Part shown: piece after piece, positions 36,701 through 48,653 of the stretch | How positions within the stretch are numbered: the stretch's first letter is position 1 | How the letters are laid out: every line of letters starts with the position of its first letter | Assembly: GCA_911728455.2 (NCBI GenBank) | Contig: OU452223.1 | Coordinates: forward strand, 5,664,174 to 5,728,173 | Source: Marthasterias glacialis | Lineage: Eukaryota > Echinodermata > Asteroidea > Forcipulatida > Asteriidae | Direction: 5' to 3' | Length of the DNA: 64,000 nt | The notes under the pieces: generated by a model | Databases searched by the model: none | What the model was told of the DNA's origin: nothing | Seen by the model: the letters and a program-made list of their open reading frames with translations, nothing else | Position numbers and translations under genes: made by a program

Positions 36701-39700
36701 TTTCAAACATCTATCCAACCATATCCACTCATAACAAACACTTTTTATAGCCCAAAAAGCGCCCAAATCCGAAGTCAATGTGTCTCTTCAATCATTATTG
36801 CCAATCATGTTCTAGACTATTATGGTTAACCTTTTGCCACTCGGGGTTGACGGGCTATGTCAGAGTATTAAACATTCCAAACAGTACTAATCCTCCGGAG
36901 GAATTTCGTGTCAAATACTTTCAGCGGCAAAAAAAAATAGCATTTGAAGACCGGAAATCACAATTGCTTATTTCGATTGTTGTAATCAAAATAAGCATGA
37001 TCACAAAAGCCCCTGGAAAGACATTAAAGAGGGGTTCGAAGGTCGAATTCTGTTTTGTGATGCACTCATTTTCCACTACAGATAAAGTCCTTACGAAAGT
37101 GAGGGGAAATTGCATGTCTCTAAACCTCACGTTAAAACGGTGTAAAATGACATTGTATGTGATATCCTTCCAGTGAGAATATTGTGTCATCATTCTAAAA
37201 CATCCAATGACGTCACATTTCAAATATATGGGACTGTTCACATTTGTACATGACATGTTTTAGTTCATTCCTTAATTTTGCTGCTGTTTAAGCGAAAAGG
37301 TATTGAGTTTGACCGTTTTACTGAGACGCAAAAATTCATCTTTGGAATGTACAGACACATTTGTTGTTGATTGAATGACATTATGTTTCAAATTTCGCTC
37401 TGAAAGAGTATAAATACAATGGCACTTTACACCATTTTAACATGCGGTTAGATTCTTGTATTTTTCCACTTCCGTAAGGACTCTATCTATTGGGGACCAC
37501 CTAATTTAATGACATTTTCACAGGTCGATTTGATGGTGGGGGGGGAGGAATAATATAAAGTTTGGGGATTGAAGTGAATTTACTCTTCCAAAAGCCACTG
37601 ATGTACATTGTGTGTCACGAAAAACAAAATGACAAAGCTGATTGAAGAATACAATGTTACTCATTTATTGTAGCTCTTGTCTGTTTTTTTTTTTTTGGTT
37701 TTTTGTTTGTATGTGGCGTTATTTTGCCGTGATAACTTGTAAACCAAAAGCATTTAAACATAATTTAAAAAAAAACAACGCCAAATTTACGTTTTTGTTT
37801 AGGCCTATATATGTTTGCGTTTTGTCTTTCAGTAGAGTAACCAGTACACAAACTTATGCCTCGTGTGTACTCTGTGTTAGAATAGTTATTGTATACCTTG
37901 CTTAGGCCTACAAAGTCTTGTAGCACCCCACAGACACAAGACTATTCTATGTATTCAAAAGAAATGCAGTTTATTTTGTACATTATTAGCGTTATGTAAT
38001 GGCACGAACAAAATATTTCAGAAAGTCCGGTATTAGAATCCCGTTAAGCTAGTCTTAAACATCTATTGTTCTACTTTTAGTTCAGGGCAGTATTCAGGGT
38101 ACACCCCATTAAATACAGCAATACATGCTACATGCTAAAATATTGAGAAATACTCAACAAGTATTTAGAAGTTACACAGCCTTTTGAAACATACACACAA
38201 ATGTGCAGTGACACCTTAACTTAGTTTTCATTTCTATTTGATGGGGGTTGTTCACGAACCCTAGAACTGAACCTGTCAGAAATAAAAGCACCCTACAAAA
38301 GGGTAATGATCATCAAATGTGTCATTAATCAAAATGGCTTAAGGCTCGGCGCGTTGATCCACCGTCAGTATTGAATTTAGTGGGGCGTATACCCTTTATA
38401 CTAATGCCTTCAGGGGACAGAGGGCGCCCTGCAAGTCTTTTTTGAATTTGCAATCGAATAAGTTCATGACATTAATCTCCATTTTCAATTGGTTGACGAT
38501 CAAACTCTGTGGGTTCATCTAAACATAGCGCCCTCTGTTATTGAAAAAAAATGCAATGAGAATGCAAAAACAAAGGTCTTGGAACCTAGACTTTAGGTCC
38601 AACACTGATTTATTGCATTATAGAAATATTAATCATGTCTTCTTTTTTTTGCAGTAGGAGATAAGTTGTTAGCGAGGTTATCCCTCAAAAAAGTCATTAA
38701 GTGCCTCGTTTGAATAATTTCGGTTTTTTTTCTCCCACAGTTCCGCTTTTAGCAGAGTCGCATCTAAAGAGTACTGAAGTCGAGGTAAGAGTAAATGAAC
38801 TCCCCATACAAATAAATGAACAAACAAAACAGACAAAACAACAACATATGAATAAACAAAGATTTCATAGTGTGCACTACAGACGTATCTGCAAACTTTA
38901 AAATGTAGGCTCCCATTGTCGAGCACGTAGGCTCCCATTGTCGAGCACGTAGGCTCCCATTGTTGCGCACGTAGGCTCCCATTGTCGAGCACGCAGACTC
39001 CCATTGTCGAGCACGTAGGCTCCCATTGTCGAGCACGTAGGCTCCCGTTGTCAAGAACATATCCTCCCATTGTCGAGCACGTAGGCTCTCATTGTCGAGC
39101 CACGGGCACCCATTGTCGAGCACGTAGGCTCTCATTGTCGAGCACACAAGCTCCCGTTGTCGATCGAGCATGTAGGCTCCCATTGTCGAGCACGTAGACC
39201 CCCATTGGCGAGCATATAGGCTCCAATGTTGCAGCAGCAGGCGTGTATAGGCCTACCCGTTTGCTAAACTGGCGTTGACGTGAGACTTTGGTACCAGTTT
39301 ATTTTATAATTAGTTAAAGAAAATATTTAACGCGAATGCGCAAGATGATGGCATTGATAATAATTATACAAAGAGGTGTTTTTAAGAAATCGTGATTAAT
39401 AATGGTGATTTTTGGTCTTTCACATGCCATAAATATTTTTCGACTTAAACAGTATTTCAGACGGAAATATTTCCTGGAGGATCGGTACTGCTATGATTAT
39501 GAACTATCAATGAGCTTTCAGATTAAAGTGTGTAATATTTTTGTTTGTTAAAAATACCAAGCATGTACTTTCGTCTGAAATGCTATCCTTTTGTCAATGT
39601 CTGCTGCCACCTAGCGTTCCAAAGTCTCACATTGAAATATTAGCCCGAAATTACGTGTCTATTGGATTGTTTCCACTTGTATATGACTACAGAACTAGAT

Positions 39701-42700
39701 GAAATGTTCATATGATGGTTGGATGTGGCGTTTGTATTGGAAGAGGATGGGAAGTAATTTACTCGACTACCAAAATATCTAGGATGTACTGTGAGCAAGG
39801 CTTGAGGCGTAAACGCACAATGAAACCACACACTGTTCGGTCTTATATTAGCCTTGTTTGTTCATGAGCTTGATTGACCATTTTCACAGCGGTTATGACA
39901 TTCTCAAATGGGATGGTTACCGGTTCAATGTTTTGAAGATCTACATGACACTGATATGTCTGTTTGATGAATGAGTCATCCAAAATGGCCAATAGGGTTT
40001 TTTTTTTGCGGGCTAAGTCTCTTTCAGATATTACTGTCAATTTTATTACGCCGCCCTCAGTGGAATGGCGGGAGTTGATTCTGAAGCTAGTCTATTTTTA
40101 GAATCCTAACACATCAAGATATAGCAATGGTGTTATCGGAGTTGAATGCGAATTCGTTGACGCAGATTGTATGCAACAGACTTCCTATTTAGGCTTATTG
40201 CAGATGATTTATTACTCTCGTCTGTGGCTCTCAATAGTGCCAGCTTTCTAGACATAAAACGAAGAAGATAAGATTTCGAGAACTGGAAAGGCCATGAGGC
40301 CAACAGCATATACAAACAGGCTGGGCTATAACCAGAAGTCGATCTTGGAGATCTGTAAGGGGAAAGTGAACAGAGATCGAAACTGAGGAAATTACATATC
40401 GAGTTGTTTTGGTCACTAATGTGATCAGGTGGGCATGGGACTACAACACTTTATGTGGTTTGGTGGAAATGTTGGGCAGAAGAACGGTAATGCGTGATAT
40501 TGGTTTTCGTGAAGAGATTGCCTGTGAGCTTGAGTGGTGTTCTATTTACTAGAAAGCAGATATAAAATGGCACGTCCGTTAAAGCTCCAGCTCAACATTG
40601 GTAAGAAGAAAAACATAAACGTTCATAGATTTACAAAGACAATGATCGTAGAAAACTTCACTTGAAATATTTCTGACTGAAGTGTTATTGTTTTAAATAA
40701 TAATTAATGAAATAAGATCCAGAATTAGTTTTCGTCTCAGTGAGACGAAAACTCTGCTTATAGGAACGCGTACAAAAATGCTGAATGCAATTTTGACCGT
40801 TTTCTCGCAACTGAAACAACGAAACGAGCTGACATTTTCACAGGTTGTTTTAATTACATATATCTTGATTTGTGCAAAGAATGGAAGCATTTACAGGAAG
40901 TTTTTCAATGTGGAGCTGGGGGCTTTAAAGTGTAATTTTGGTAAATCATTAACATTTTAATTCAGTGAGTTTCGGCGAAAGCCATAATCCTCATCGGCTA
41001 AAGCCATAATCCTCAAAATTGTTTGGACCAACGTTTTGCGTGCCCGGTCGGTTTCAAAATGGAAGCCAAATCTTGAAATGTTTATCTGCAGGATGACCAA
41101 AGGTATTACCTTTTCAAATGAGATATCGAACGAAAAAATCAATCAACAAATAATAACAGTGAGAGTAATTGGTTAAAAAAGAATTTGTGTGTGGAGCACA
41201 ATAAATAAACCCAATTTAAGCCGGGTGCCTTGCGACACAGAGACAAAATGCAGGCGAAATGACGCTGTAGTATATAGCTGTCTTCTGGGTACCATCAGCT
41301 GGCATGGCCGTCGTACATATTTTCACGTATGGAAATTGGCCAGGATCGTGTCAAAAACGACATTTTTATAGCCATCTACAAGGTCAAAACGCGATTTATG
41401 AATTTTATTCGTCTTTTTTTTTCATGCTATTTAAAGATACGTTCTCTGGAATCAGTTCACTTTCGATCACAAATCACAGGAGTACGGATCACACATCTTC
41501 AAACGAAAAAAAATGCCTAATAAAAAAGAACAAGATCCATCCACGCGTTCTCACCACCGAGTTATCCAAAGGGCCTTATACGACGAATACATCGCGCAAT
41601 TACGTCGCTGCGTGCAAGCGCTGAGTGAGATTTTAATTTTACCCTCTCCATCACTTTAAACACTATCCGAATCTGTATGATATCCATGAATAAACCTCAA
41701 CCCTTTTTCTTTTTCTTGTCTTTTTCATATAAACCATTTTTCTTTTTCTTGTTTTTTTTATATAAACGGGATCATCCAGTTAGATGAAATTTCCAAGGTT
41801 TAATTGTATGGTTTGTTAATGTCGAGAACTAAAGGATTGGAATGAAATCCTCTTCCCCCGAAAACAATGATTTAATAATACTATTCTAAACATGTGTGAG
41901 ATGAAACGCATCTCGTATGACATAAATGACATAAATGACACAGTATAATGTTTTATCAGACTGTTATAGAAAGATTGTAATCATCCCTGATCTCTTTCTT
42001 TCTTCAGAAACTGTGCAAAAACCGGTCATGTTTGTGGGAGCGAGAGCAGGAATTACGCAAAACCCAACTGAGGAACGCCTGTTCAGCATTTCGGAGCGAG
42101 GCAAACACCTACACCCCACCGTTAATCTACCAGTTCAGTACCCTCAACCAACGCAAAGCGCTCTCCAGACTAATGGTCATTCAATCTCATCGATTGATCT
42201 ACTGCTCCATTCCGAAGGTGGGCTGTACGAGCTGGAAACGTTTCTTCCTGAGACTGGTAAACATTTCAGACTCCATGGAGGCCGTAGGACAAAGTCAATC
42301 TCACATCATGGCTTCACATTATTTCCGCAACCTTGCGTCGTATCCTCTCCAGGAAGCACGGCAGCTCCTCGCAACCTACACCAAGTTTGTCTTCGTGAGG
42401 AACCCGTTTGAGAGGCTTCTATCAGCATACCAGGATAAGTTTCAGAATGACTATCCCGCCAGCCATGCCTTCAGAAATGCGTGGAGTGAAAACATCATTC
42501 GATTCAGCACCTCATCACCAACTCAACTCAACAACCTTCTGAAGACGCAGCGCAGAAAAGACGGCTCTCTTAACGTCACCTTCTCGCAGTTCGCCAGATT
42601 CGTGTCGGCCGGCGACGGAACACGAGCGCAGAAACACGTCAACTCCCACTGGATGAGCATGTACGGACTGTGTCACCCATGCCTCATAGACTATGACTGG

Positions 42701-42964
42701 ATTGGTCACTACGACTCTTTGCTGACAGACGCTGATTTTATACTAACAGCCGCCGGGGTGGACCCCACGGTAAGATTCCCAAACTTCACGACCAACCCAA
42801 CAGGAAGTTCGGACCCCAGTACTCTTTTCCGTTTTTACTCAACTCTAACGAAATATGAAATCGAAGCTTTATACAAACACTTTTCCCTTGATTTTGGTCT
42901 CTTCGGTTTTGAGATACCGACCGTCATCAGATATCTACTCGACAGGAAACATGTACGCTTATGA
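33790..42964 (+). CDS. Golgi carbohydrate sulfotransferase (HNK-1ST/CHST8-14 family), complete
   Basis: Three exons join in phase: 33790-33901, 38741-38784 and 42008-42964, giving 370 aa, the usual family length. The family moves sulfate from PAPS to GalNAc, GlcA or chondroitin/dermatan chains in the Golgi lumen. Residues 1-11 are a short cytoplasmic tail, about 12-31 the type II membrane anchor, and exon 2 a stem. The 5'-phosphosulfate loop PKVGCTSWKR is at 121-130 and the 3'-phosphate motif VRNPFERLLSAY at 182-193; HPCLIDYDWIG downstream is also typical of CHST11-like enzymes. The acceptor sugar cannot be told from sequence reading. The start is the ATG before the membrane anchor. AATAAA signals are at 43430 and 43513. 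A paralogue lies convergent at 49034-61934. Intron 1 holds the 37026 element and intron 2 holds the 22-bp minisatellite. Confidence 0.93.
35795..35870 (-). repeat. Dispersed repeat with ACCACACTATTTCTATGGTTTG
   Basis: The reverse complement matches 63885-63945, including the CACACTATTTCTATGGTTTG word and a nearby AAGGGCGCCCTC. Confidence 0.55.
37026..37494. mobile_element. TTAA/AGAGGGG element, right end truncated
   Basis: TTAA then AGAGGGGTTCGAAGGTC opens the element. The body matches 48046-49012 block by block (TTTTGTGATGCACT, CATCCAATGACGTCACATTT, GTACATGACAT, GAAAGAGTATAAA) but stops near 37494 before the second terminus. Confidence 0.65.
38895..39230. repeat. 22-bp minisatellite, unit TAGGCTCCCATTGTCGAGCACG
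   Basis: About fifteen units, several identical and others with single changes or small gaps, lie in the second intron of the first sulfotransferase. The open frames in it are repeat artefacts. Confidence 0.9.
39448..39592. mobile_element. Small MITE with CAGTATTTCAGACGGAAA ends
   Basis: The left end is inverted at the right as TACTTTCGTCTGAAATGCTA. Degenerate relatives are at 12245-12330 and 16636-16760. Confidence 0.5.
40583..40924. mobile_element. TTAA-flanked element, AGCYCC ends, short form
   Basis: TTAA at 40579-40582 and 40925-40928 flank AGCTCCAGCTCAACATTGG and GGAGCTGGGGGCT. The internal palindrome TTTTCGTCTCAGTGAGACGA is the same as in 32809-33309. Confidence 0.7.
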
Positions 42965-43624
42965 TGTTCCTCGTATGGGATTATTTCATCTTTATTTATT
43001 GCATAACAAAACTGTTTACGAAAGAATAGACTTTCTAATCAAATGAAATCTAAATATATACATATTTGTTAAGCTTTAAAATATTTGTCAAATCAGAACA
43101 CCCTTTTTTCTTTTTTTTTAGGAAAACAGTGTATATAGTATTTGACATGTTTTTGTTGTATTTTATAAGAAGGAAGAAAATGTGTATTTTCTTTTTGCCT
43201 TGTAAGGGAAGAGTCATAAGATTCATACACACAGTTTTAAAATAGTATGACAACATTGGTTTCGGGGCAATTGGTACCAATACTAAGTTATTTACCAAAA
43301 TACAGAAATAATAATTTCTTAAACCGATGATCATCAAAACTATACCTTTATGTGATTACTTCTGGATTCAACAATACCTCACCTATTCGAAAGTTTCTTA
43401 TTTGGCTTTATTTGCAACTCTCTAGTTCAAATAAATAATGTGCATTGTGATCTTTTCTTTAAAGATTGTGACAATCATTTTGATTATTACGAACGTGAAT
43501 AATATATAGCAAAATAAAATATTGGTATTATTTATCGTGCATTAAACTTCCTTGTTTTTTTTAGACCAATCGATTTAAATTGACCTTTTTACGGCGCAGG
43601 GACTGCATGCACATTTTCAATAGT

Positions 43625-44319
43625 CAGCAAAAGCTACGATGGCGAGGATTGCTACCATTTTGTAACAATGGCAAAACTGCTGCAGTCTGGTGCGCTTTCA
43701 TATAGACGTTAACAAAAACTGTGCTCGACACATTGAACCAAACTATTGGTGGGCGCCAATTTGTAAGAATAGCCAAACTACTGCAGTAACTGTTGTGCGT
43801 TCTAATAAACGTTAACAAAAAATGCTTTATACAGATCGAACTAAACCATTCATGGCAGCCATTTTGTAAAATTACTGCAAAACATACAGTGGTTATGAAT
43901 TCGAATATAGATGTTAACAAAAATCTGTGCTCTACACATTGAACCAAACCTTTGATTGCAGCCATTTTGTTAGAATGGCAAAGCTGCTGCAGTAACTGGT
44001 GTGCTTTCTAATAGACGTTAACAAAAACTGCGCTCTACGGAACTAAACCATTGATGGCAGCCATTTTGTAAAACTACTGCAAAAGTACTGTGGTTATGCT
44101 TTCTAATCTAGATGTTAACAAAAAACTGTGCACTACACATTCAACCAAACCATTGATGGTAGCCATTTTGTAATAATAGCAAAAAATACTCCAGTAAGTG
44201 GTATAATGCTTTCTTGTCAACAAAGACTGAGCTCGACACTCTGAACTACTGATGGCAGCCATTTTGTAATAATGGTAAAGCTGCTGCAGTAACTCGTATG
44301 CTTTCTATATAGATGTTAA
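43625..44319. repeat. Satellite array, unit about 95 bp, left part
   Basis: About seven diverged units each contain GCAGCCATTTTGTAATAATG, ACTGCTGCAGTAACTGGTG, TAGACGTTAACAAAAACTG and CACATTGAACCAAAC in that order. The array resumes at 45945 after an insertion. Confidence 0.85.
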
Positions 44320-45944
44320 AGGTACACACCGGCTTACTGTTTACCTAATTTAGTGATGTGGAATGACAGACAATAATTTTTAAATGGTTGTTCTTGAAAA
44401 AAAATCATCAAAATATCACGTAATTAACGAAAAATGTGAAAAAAAACAAAACACGGTCAAAGGTCAGCTTATACGCTTTTCCAGCCGTTGCAACTGTCAA
44501 GTTTACGTGCCAATGTTGCGCAATGTTGTAAGTAGACTGGTGCTATGTTTATGTATGAATTATTACAATGACGAGGCATGAGGATCCAGACTTCATATCC
44601 ATCCAGCACAAATTCACGTGAAAAAACCCCCAGATATAAACAGTGTATTCTGTGTACGACGAAATGGACGAACTTACTTGCAATGGAGAACGTTTCTTCA
44701 TTATATCGCAAGTAGGCCCTATGTTGTAAAAAAATACTTGGACGAATGCCAGTTAGGTCCAGGACTAATCTGTGTTGTCAGGTCGTGTTCAAATGTAGAA
44801 AGGGAGAGAATAAGCTTGGCATAATGTGGACATCACAGACATGATTGACCATAAATATTGTCAAAATGTGAGTCTTCATGAATTCAAATATACGCAAGCA
44901 TGTTCACAATACAGTTCTATGACACAAACCTGTCCATCAAAATTTTATGGCAAAGACCACATCCTTCATATTCTCATCGTGACCAGCCTGCTGCAGTCTA
45001 AAAACTAATGGTAGTGTCCCTAATCTTGGACCATCTTTTCACATTGGCTTGGCCAATAACAGTCATGTGCCAAGCGAGCCTCCTGCTTTCGCTGCAAACG
45101 GATTGCCAATCCTGGCAGCTTTAGCGAAGGCATTCTCCCGTTTTTTGGGCGATGACTTCACTGGCCGGCCGCGGCCACCGCCACCGGTTTTTTGTTGTGG
45201 CGATTGGGGGGGGGGGGGGAGGGGAAATTATGCAGCTATCATAGAAGAAGATAGATCAGCTGTATGGGATAAACATTCCCCATCGTCGTCGCTCGTGCGG
45301 GGTAGCGCAGGCAACACGTTACAATAGGGGATAATAGCTAGGGGTACAGACTAAAACCCTCGTTAAAAAAACATAATTGTTGGTCTGGCTCCCTACCCCT
45401 CCGACAAGCTCCCACGCTTACGGCTAGACCGACCGGTCGAGCTGGGGAGTTCATGCCCCGGAGTTTGTCCCTCTGGCCCCACGAGACACGGCACTGGCTG
45501 TACGGGATATGCCCCAAGGTTACGTTCCGCTAGCTCCCACGCTGGTGCGCCGTAAGACACGCTTCGGTTGCACGGACACCTCTGAATGTGAATATTACGT
45601 TCGATTTTTCATCATTATTTACAAATTGTATCAATAATCTGAATACATAAGTCTTTTTTGTCAAACATTTATGAATAATTGTAAAAAAAAAAAAAAAAAA
45701 AGATTTAAATTTGGTTTAGTAATTTACTTTTATACGGCTGGAAGTACAACTAACTCCGAAGATCACGTGATTTATCCGAACCACTTTTTTAGTTCGGATA
45801 AATCGTTTTTTGAAAAATGCTCGAAAACGGCAAAATTTGATGGTTTCTTTTAGGAACCGTTCTTCTTCATTCCTGAAAGACCTTTGAAGTCATATGTTAG
45901 CCTATTTTGTAGCCCAAATAGCCCAACGAAGCCGGTGTGTACCT
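44320..45944. mobile_element. 1.6-kb TTAA-flanked DNA transposon inside the satellite
   Basis: TTAA at 44316-44319 and 45945-45948 bracket perfect ends AGGTACACACCGGCTT and AAGCCGGTGTGTACCT. A hairpin (GATTTATCCGAAC facing GTTCGGATAAATC) lies near the right end. TTAA duplication is known for piggyBac and Kolobok superfamilies; the AGG start fits Kolobok better, as inference. No intact transposase is seen. On the minus strand around 45050-45200 one open stretch contains the AT-hook-like GGRGRPVKSSPKKR, which may be a coding relic. Confidence 0.8.
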
Positions 45945-46075
45945 TTAACGGAACCCGTGGCCTACACACTGAACTAAACTATCGATGGCAGTCATTTTAT
46001 ATAATGGCAAAACTGCTACACAGTATGCTTTCTTATTCTAGACCAAAAAGTGTGCTTTACACGTTGGAACAAACT
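45945..46075. repeat. Satellite array, right part after the insertion
   Basis: CACACTGAACTAAACTATCG, ATGGCAGTCATTTTATATAA and AATGGCAAAACTGCTACA continue the unit interrupted at 44319. Confidence 0.75.
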
Positions 46076-46198
46076 ATAAAAAGGCTGGTATCGCCCTTAT
46101 CCCGTACCGGCAAGATTGACACAAGTACAAAACACTCATTTACAATGAATCCGCTTGAGGGCAATTTGGTGGTTACCAAAATTACACTGAACATAGTG

Positions 46199-46411
46199 TA
46201 TTGACCCCTTACACCAACGTCACACACGGCTACTGCCTGCTACGCTGGCCGTTTTGGGAGTCGGAAATTGCACGTAAAAATTTACGAAAACGTGTAAGTG
46301 CCGCGTCGCCGTAAATGCCTACTTCACTGTATAACACACGGGTGCATCGACTCTCAAAATGCCGCAACCAAGATTATTGCGATGATGACGTCGGGTGAAA
46401 TTGAGTCAATA
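46199..46411. mobile_element. MITE with TATTGACCCC ends, uninterrupted copy
   Basis: TATTGACCCCTTACACC and GAAATTGAGTCAATA are inverted ends. Its inside matches both flanks of the nested copy at 16107-16501, so it represents the element before insertion. Confidence 0.65.
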
Positions 46412-46924
46412 AATGCCTTGTTTCTAAATGACTATAAATTGACATGTTGTTTGCCACTAAATAATAAGAAGGTACCCGACTATTTTCTCCTGCAGCCTAG
46501 GTGAGGCGGCATTGTATTAAATTGGTACAAAGCAAAATGACTGCACCAGATGACCTATTACCAATATTTACAAGACTATTAATAGTATGAAGAAATCACA
46601 CATCAAATGTCAAATAATGTTTACTGATCCTTTTTGTTTATTAACAGAAAACCACAACAAACTTTTTTTTTTTTTTTTTTTTTTGAAAAAGTATCATACA
46701 ATAAAAGTACATGTATGTATACTTCAACTGTGAAAAGTACTGTCCAATACCATTAAAAAATATTTCATATAACCGTTTACAAATATTTCAAAAAACATGC
46801 AAGTATACGTATTAGAAGTACTGTATAAAAGAACCGAGATAGTCTTCGGATTTTGCGTTACGAAAAACGTAGGAAGAACCCATGTTAGTGCTCTCGAGTT
46901 CAAACTTGGAATGATTGGGATGTG

Positions 46925-47030
46925 CTACGTATTGCAGTCAACATTAACAATGCCATAATGGGAAACTAGTAAACTTGCGGGTACAACCATAAATCTCTTT
47001 TGGGAGGAGTGGTGGCTCTGAAACGAGCCG
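46925..47030 (-). repeat. Dispersed repeat with CAGAGCCACCACTCCTCCCA, copy 1
   Basis: The reverse complement shares about 75 bp with 61545-61625, including GAGACCACACC, TTTCAGAGCCACCACTCCTC, CAAAAGAGATTTAT and GGTTGTACC. It may be a piece of a Penelope-like element. Confidence 0.6.
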
Positions 47031-47599
47031 GTGTGGTCTCTTAACAATGCGACTTTGGAAAAAACAGATCGCAAGTCTCTGTGTTCGGGGATAGCACCAG
47101 TAATGGAGGCTTTTGGACAGTCCTTTTTCACAGTTCTCACCGGTAGTACGCATACTCAGAACTATGGGCACGACTGAGCATGTGTGCGCGTGCTCAGAAC
47201 TGTCAAAAAGGACCGTTGTGTCTGCTGCCACCAGCGCCTTAAAAGTCTCCCATTGTATGACAGGAACTAATTATTAGTGTTATACTTACACCGTGGATTA
47301 TCTTTAACATTAAGTTACGTGAAGTGCTTTGGCGCACGTTGCTGCTGGCCTGGAAACAATGTGGGACATTCAGTTAGGGAGATAGCAGCTCAACGGAGCA
47401 CCCGTGATAGTTTCGCGAACGGGGCACCAGTGATAGTTTCGTGAAACAGACGCGCATATTAAATACAAACACGTCACTGAAAAACACGTGACGCATACAC
47501 AATGTCTATGTAACCTACTCTCTGTATAATTTATTTGTTATCGTGTAGTTAACGGGCAAGACATCCCTTAAAACCATTCAATTTTCCATTATTAGTTGT

Positions 47600-48000
47600 G
47601 TTTTACCGTAAACCGATATGTGTGAAGCAGTTCTTATAAAGCGCTTTATCACACCCGATGGGCGTCTCAAAGCGCTCAGTATGTTTTCCTGCAAGGTATG
47701 CGGAGTTACATTTCGAAGTTTTGAAGACCTGCTCCTTTACATAGCACCATGTAGCGGTTTACAAGATGCTGCAGTAGTGCAATCTGCAGCCGATCAAATC
47801 AGGAAAACCCCGGCTCTTCGTGATCAGTGCACTGGGTTCTTTTGAAGTGCATTACACAACACACGGGACCTACGGTTTTACGTCCCATCCGAAGGACCAA
47901 CAATAATGGTTAACTGTCTTGCTTAAGGACCCACACTCTGCTGATCAGAAACACCAGAGCTTGAGTTAGATGTTCTTATCGGCTCGGCCAAGACACGACA
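47600..48000 (-). repeat. SINE-like or other interspersed repeat
   Basis: The region holds GGTCCTTCGGATGGGACG-type and AAGCGCTTTATAAG-type words on the minus strand, and GTCTTGCTTAAGGACCCA on the plus strand resembles the SINE body at 12955. Words of this type are common in invertebrate SINEs, as recalled. The 75-codon open frame at 47618 has one CxxC pair but reads through the repeat and is not called as a gene. Confidence 0.4.
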
Positions 48001-48193
48001 TTGCTTGAATATCATTGGAAATGGTTTTGAGCTGATTTTTTTTAAAGAGGGGCTCCAAGGTCTAATTCAGTTTTGTGATGCACTTATTTTCCAAAGAGTC
48101 CTTATGGAATTGGAACAAAAAATACAAGTCTCTATAAAACCCTCACGTTAAAAGGGTGTAAAATACCATAGTATGTGATACCCTATCCAGTGG

Positions 48194-48653
48194 AATAGAC
48201 CGATCCATTAAGCCCCGCTCCCATAGGGCCGTGTCACATGGGGCAAATTTTACAGGCAACCTGGAGGCAACCAAATGCAGTGCGTGCAAAAGGAACACTT
48301 CGGTAGTACAACATACATGTTTCTACTGGTATCCTACTGTCCCCAAGACAGTTGTGTGGAAGTTGACACGTGGATGTTTTTCTTCACGGAGATTGCCTGG
48401 AACTGGTTGCCTGTAAATTGCCCCGTGTGACACGGCCCATACGTGTTGACCAATCACTGCCTTGGGTACGCCACCAAAAGTCCGAAAGATAAAAATCCTA
48501 CTGGAAAATGTGAACATGATGAGTGCGCGTACTTGTCGTGCAGTGTGGCATTGAAGAGATGCACATTGTGCTGCCCACGTGTACAGTGGTGATTTGGCCA
48601 ATAATTTGATTGGTCAATATGTTTAAGGGCGGGGCTTAATGGATCGGTCTATT
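48194..48653. mobile_element. Middle nested transposon, 25-bp perfect terminal inverted repeats
   Basis: The left end AATAGACCGATCCATTAAG continues with CCCCGC; the right end is its exact reverse complement (GGCTTAATGGATCGGTCTAT and the last T). The sequence on either side rejoins the homologue at 37026, which has no insertion. Confidence 0.8.
48226..48438. mobile_element. Innermost nested MITE
   Basis: GGGCCGTGTCACATGGGGCA with ACAGGCAACC at the left is mirrored by GGTTGCCTGTAAATTGCCCC and GTGTGACACGGCCC at the right. Arms are about 35 bp. Confidence 0.7.

Noticed and set aside
38678..39183. Overlapping minus-strand frames of 130 and 139 codons with LDNGSLRARQWE repeats
   Set aside because: They are translations of the 22-bp minisatellite; any frame stays open because the unit lacks stops.
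41935..42411. 158-codon plus-strand frame overlapping the catalytic sulfotransferase exon
   Set aside because: It is a shadow of the real frame; the +2 frame carries the PKVGC and VRNP motifs.
47618..47845. 75-codon frame with a CKVCG motif resembling a zinc finger
   Set aside because: Only one CxxC pair, no following histidines in spacing, and it overlaps a likely interspersed repeat.
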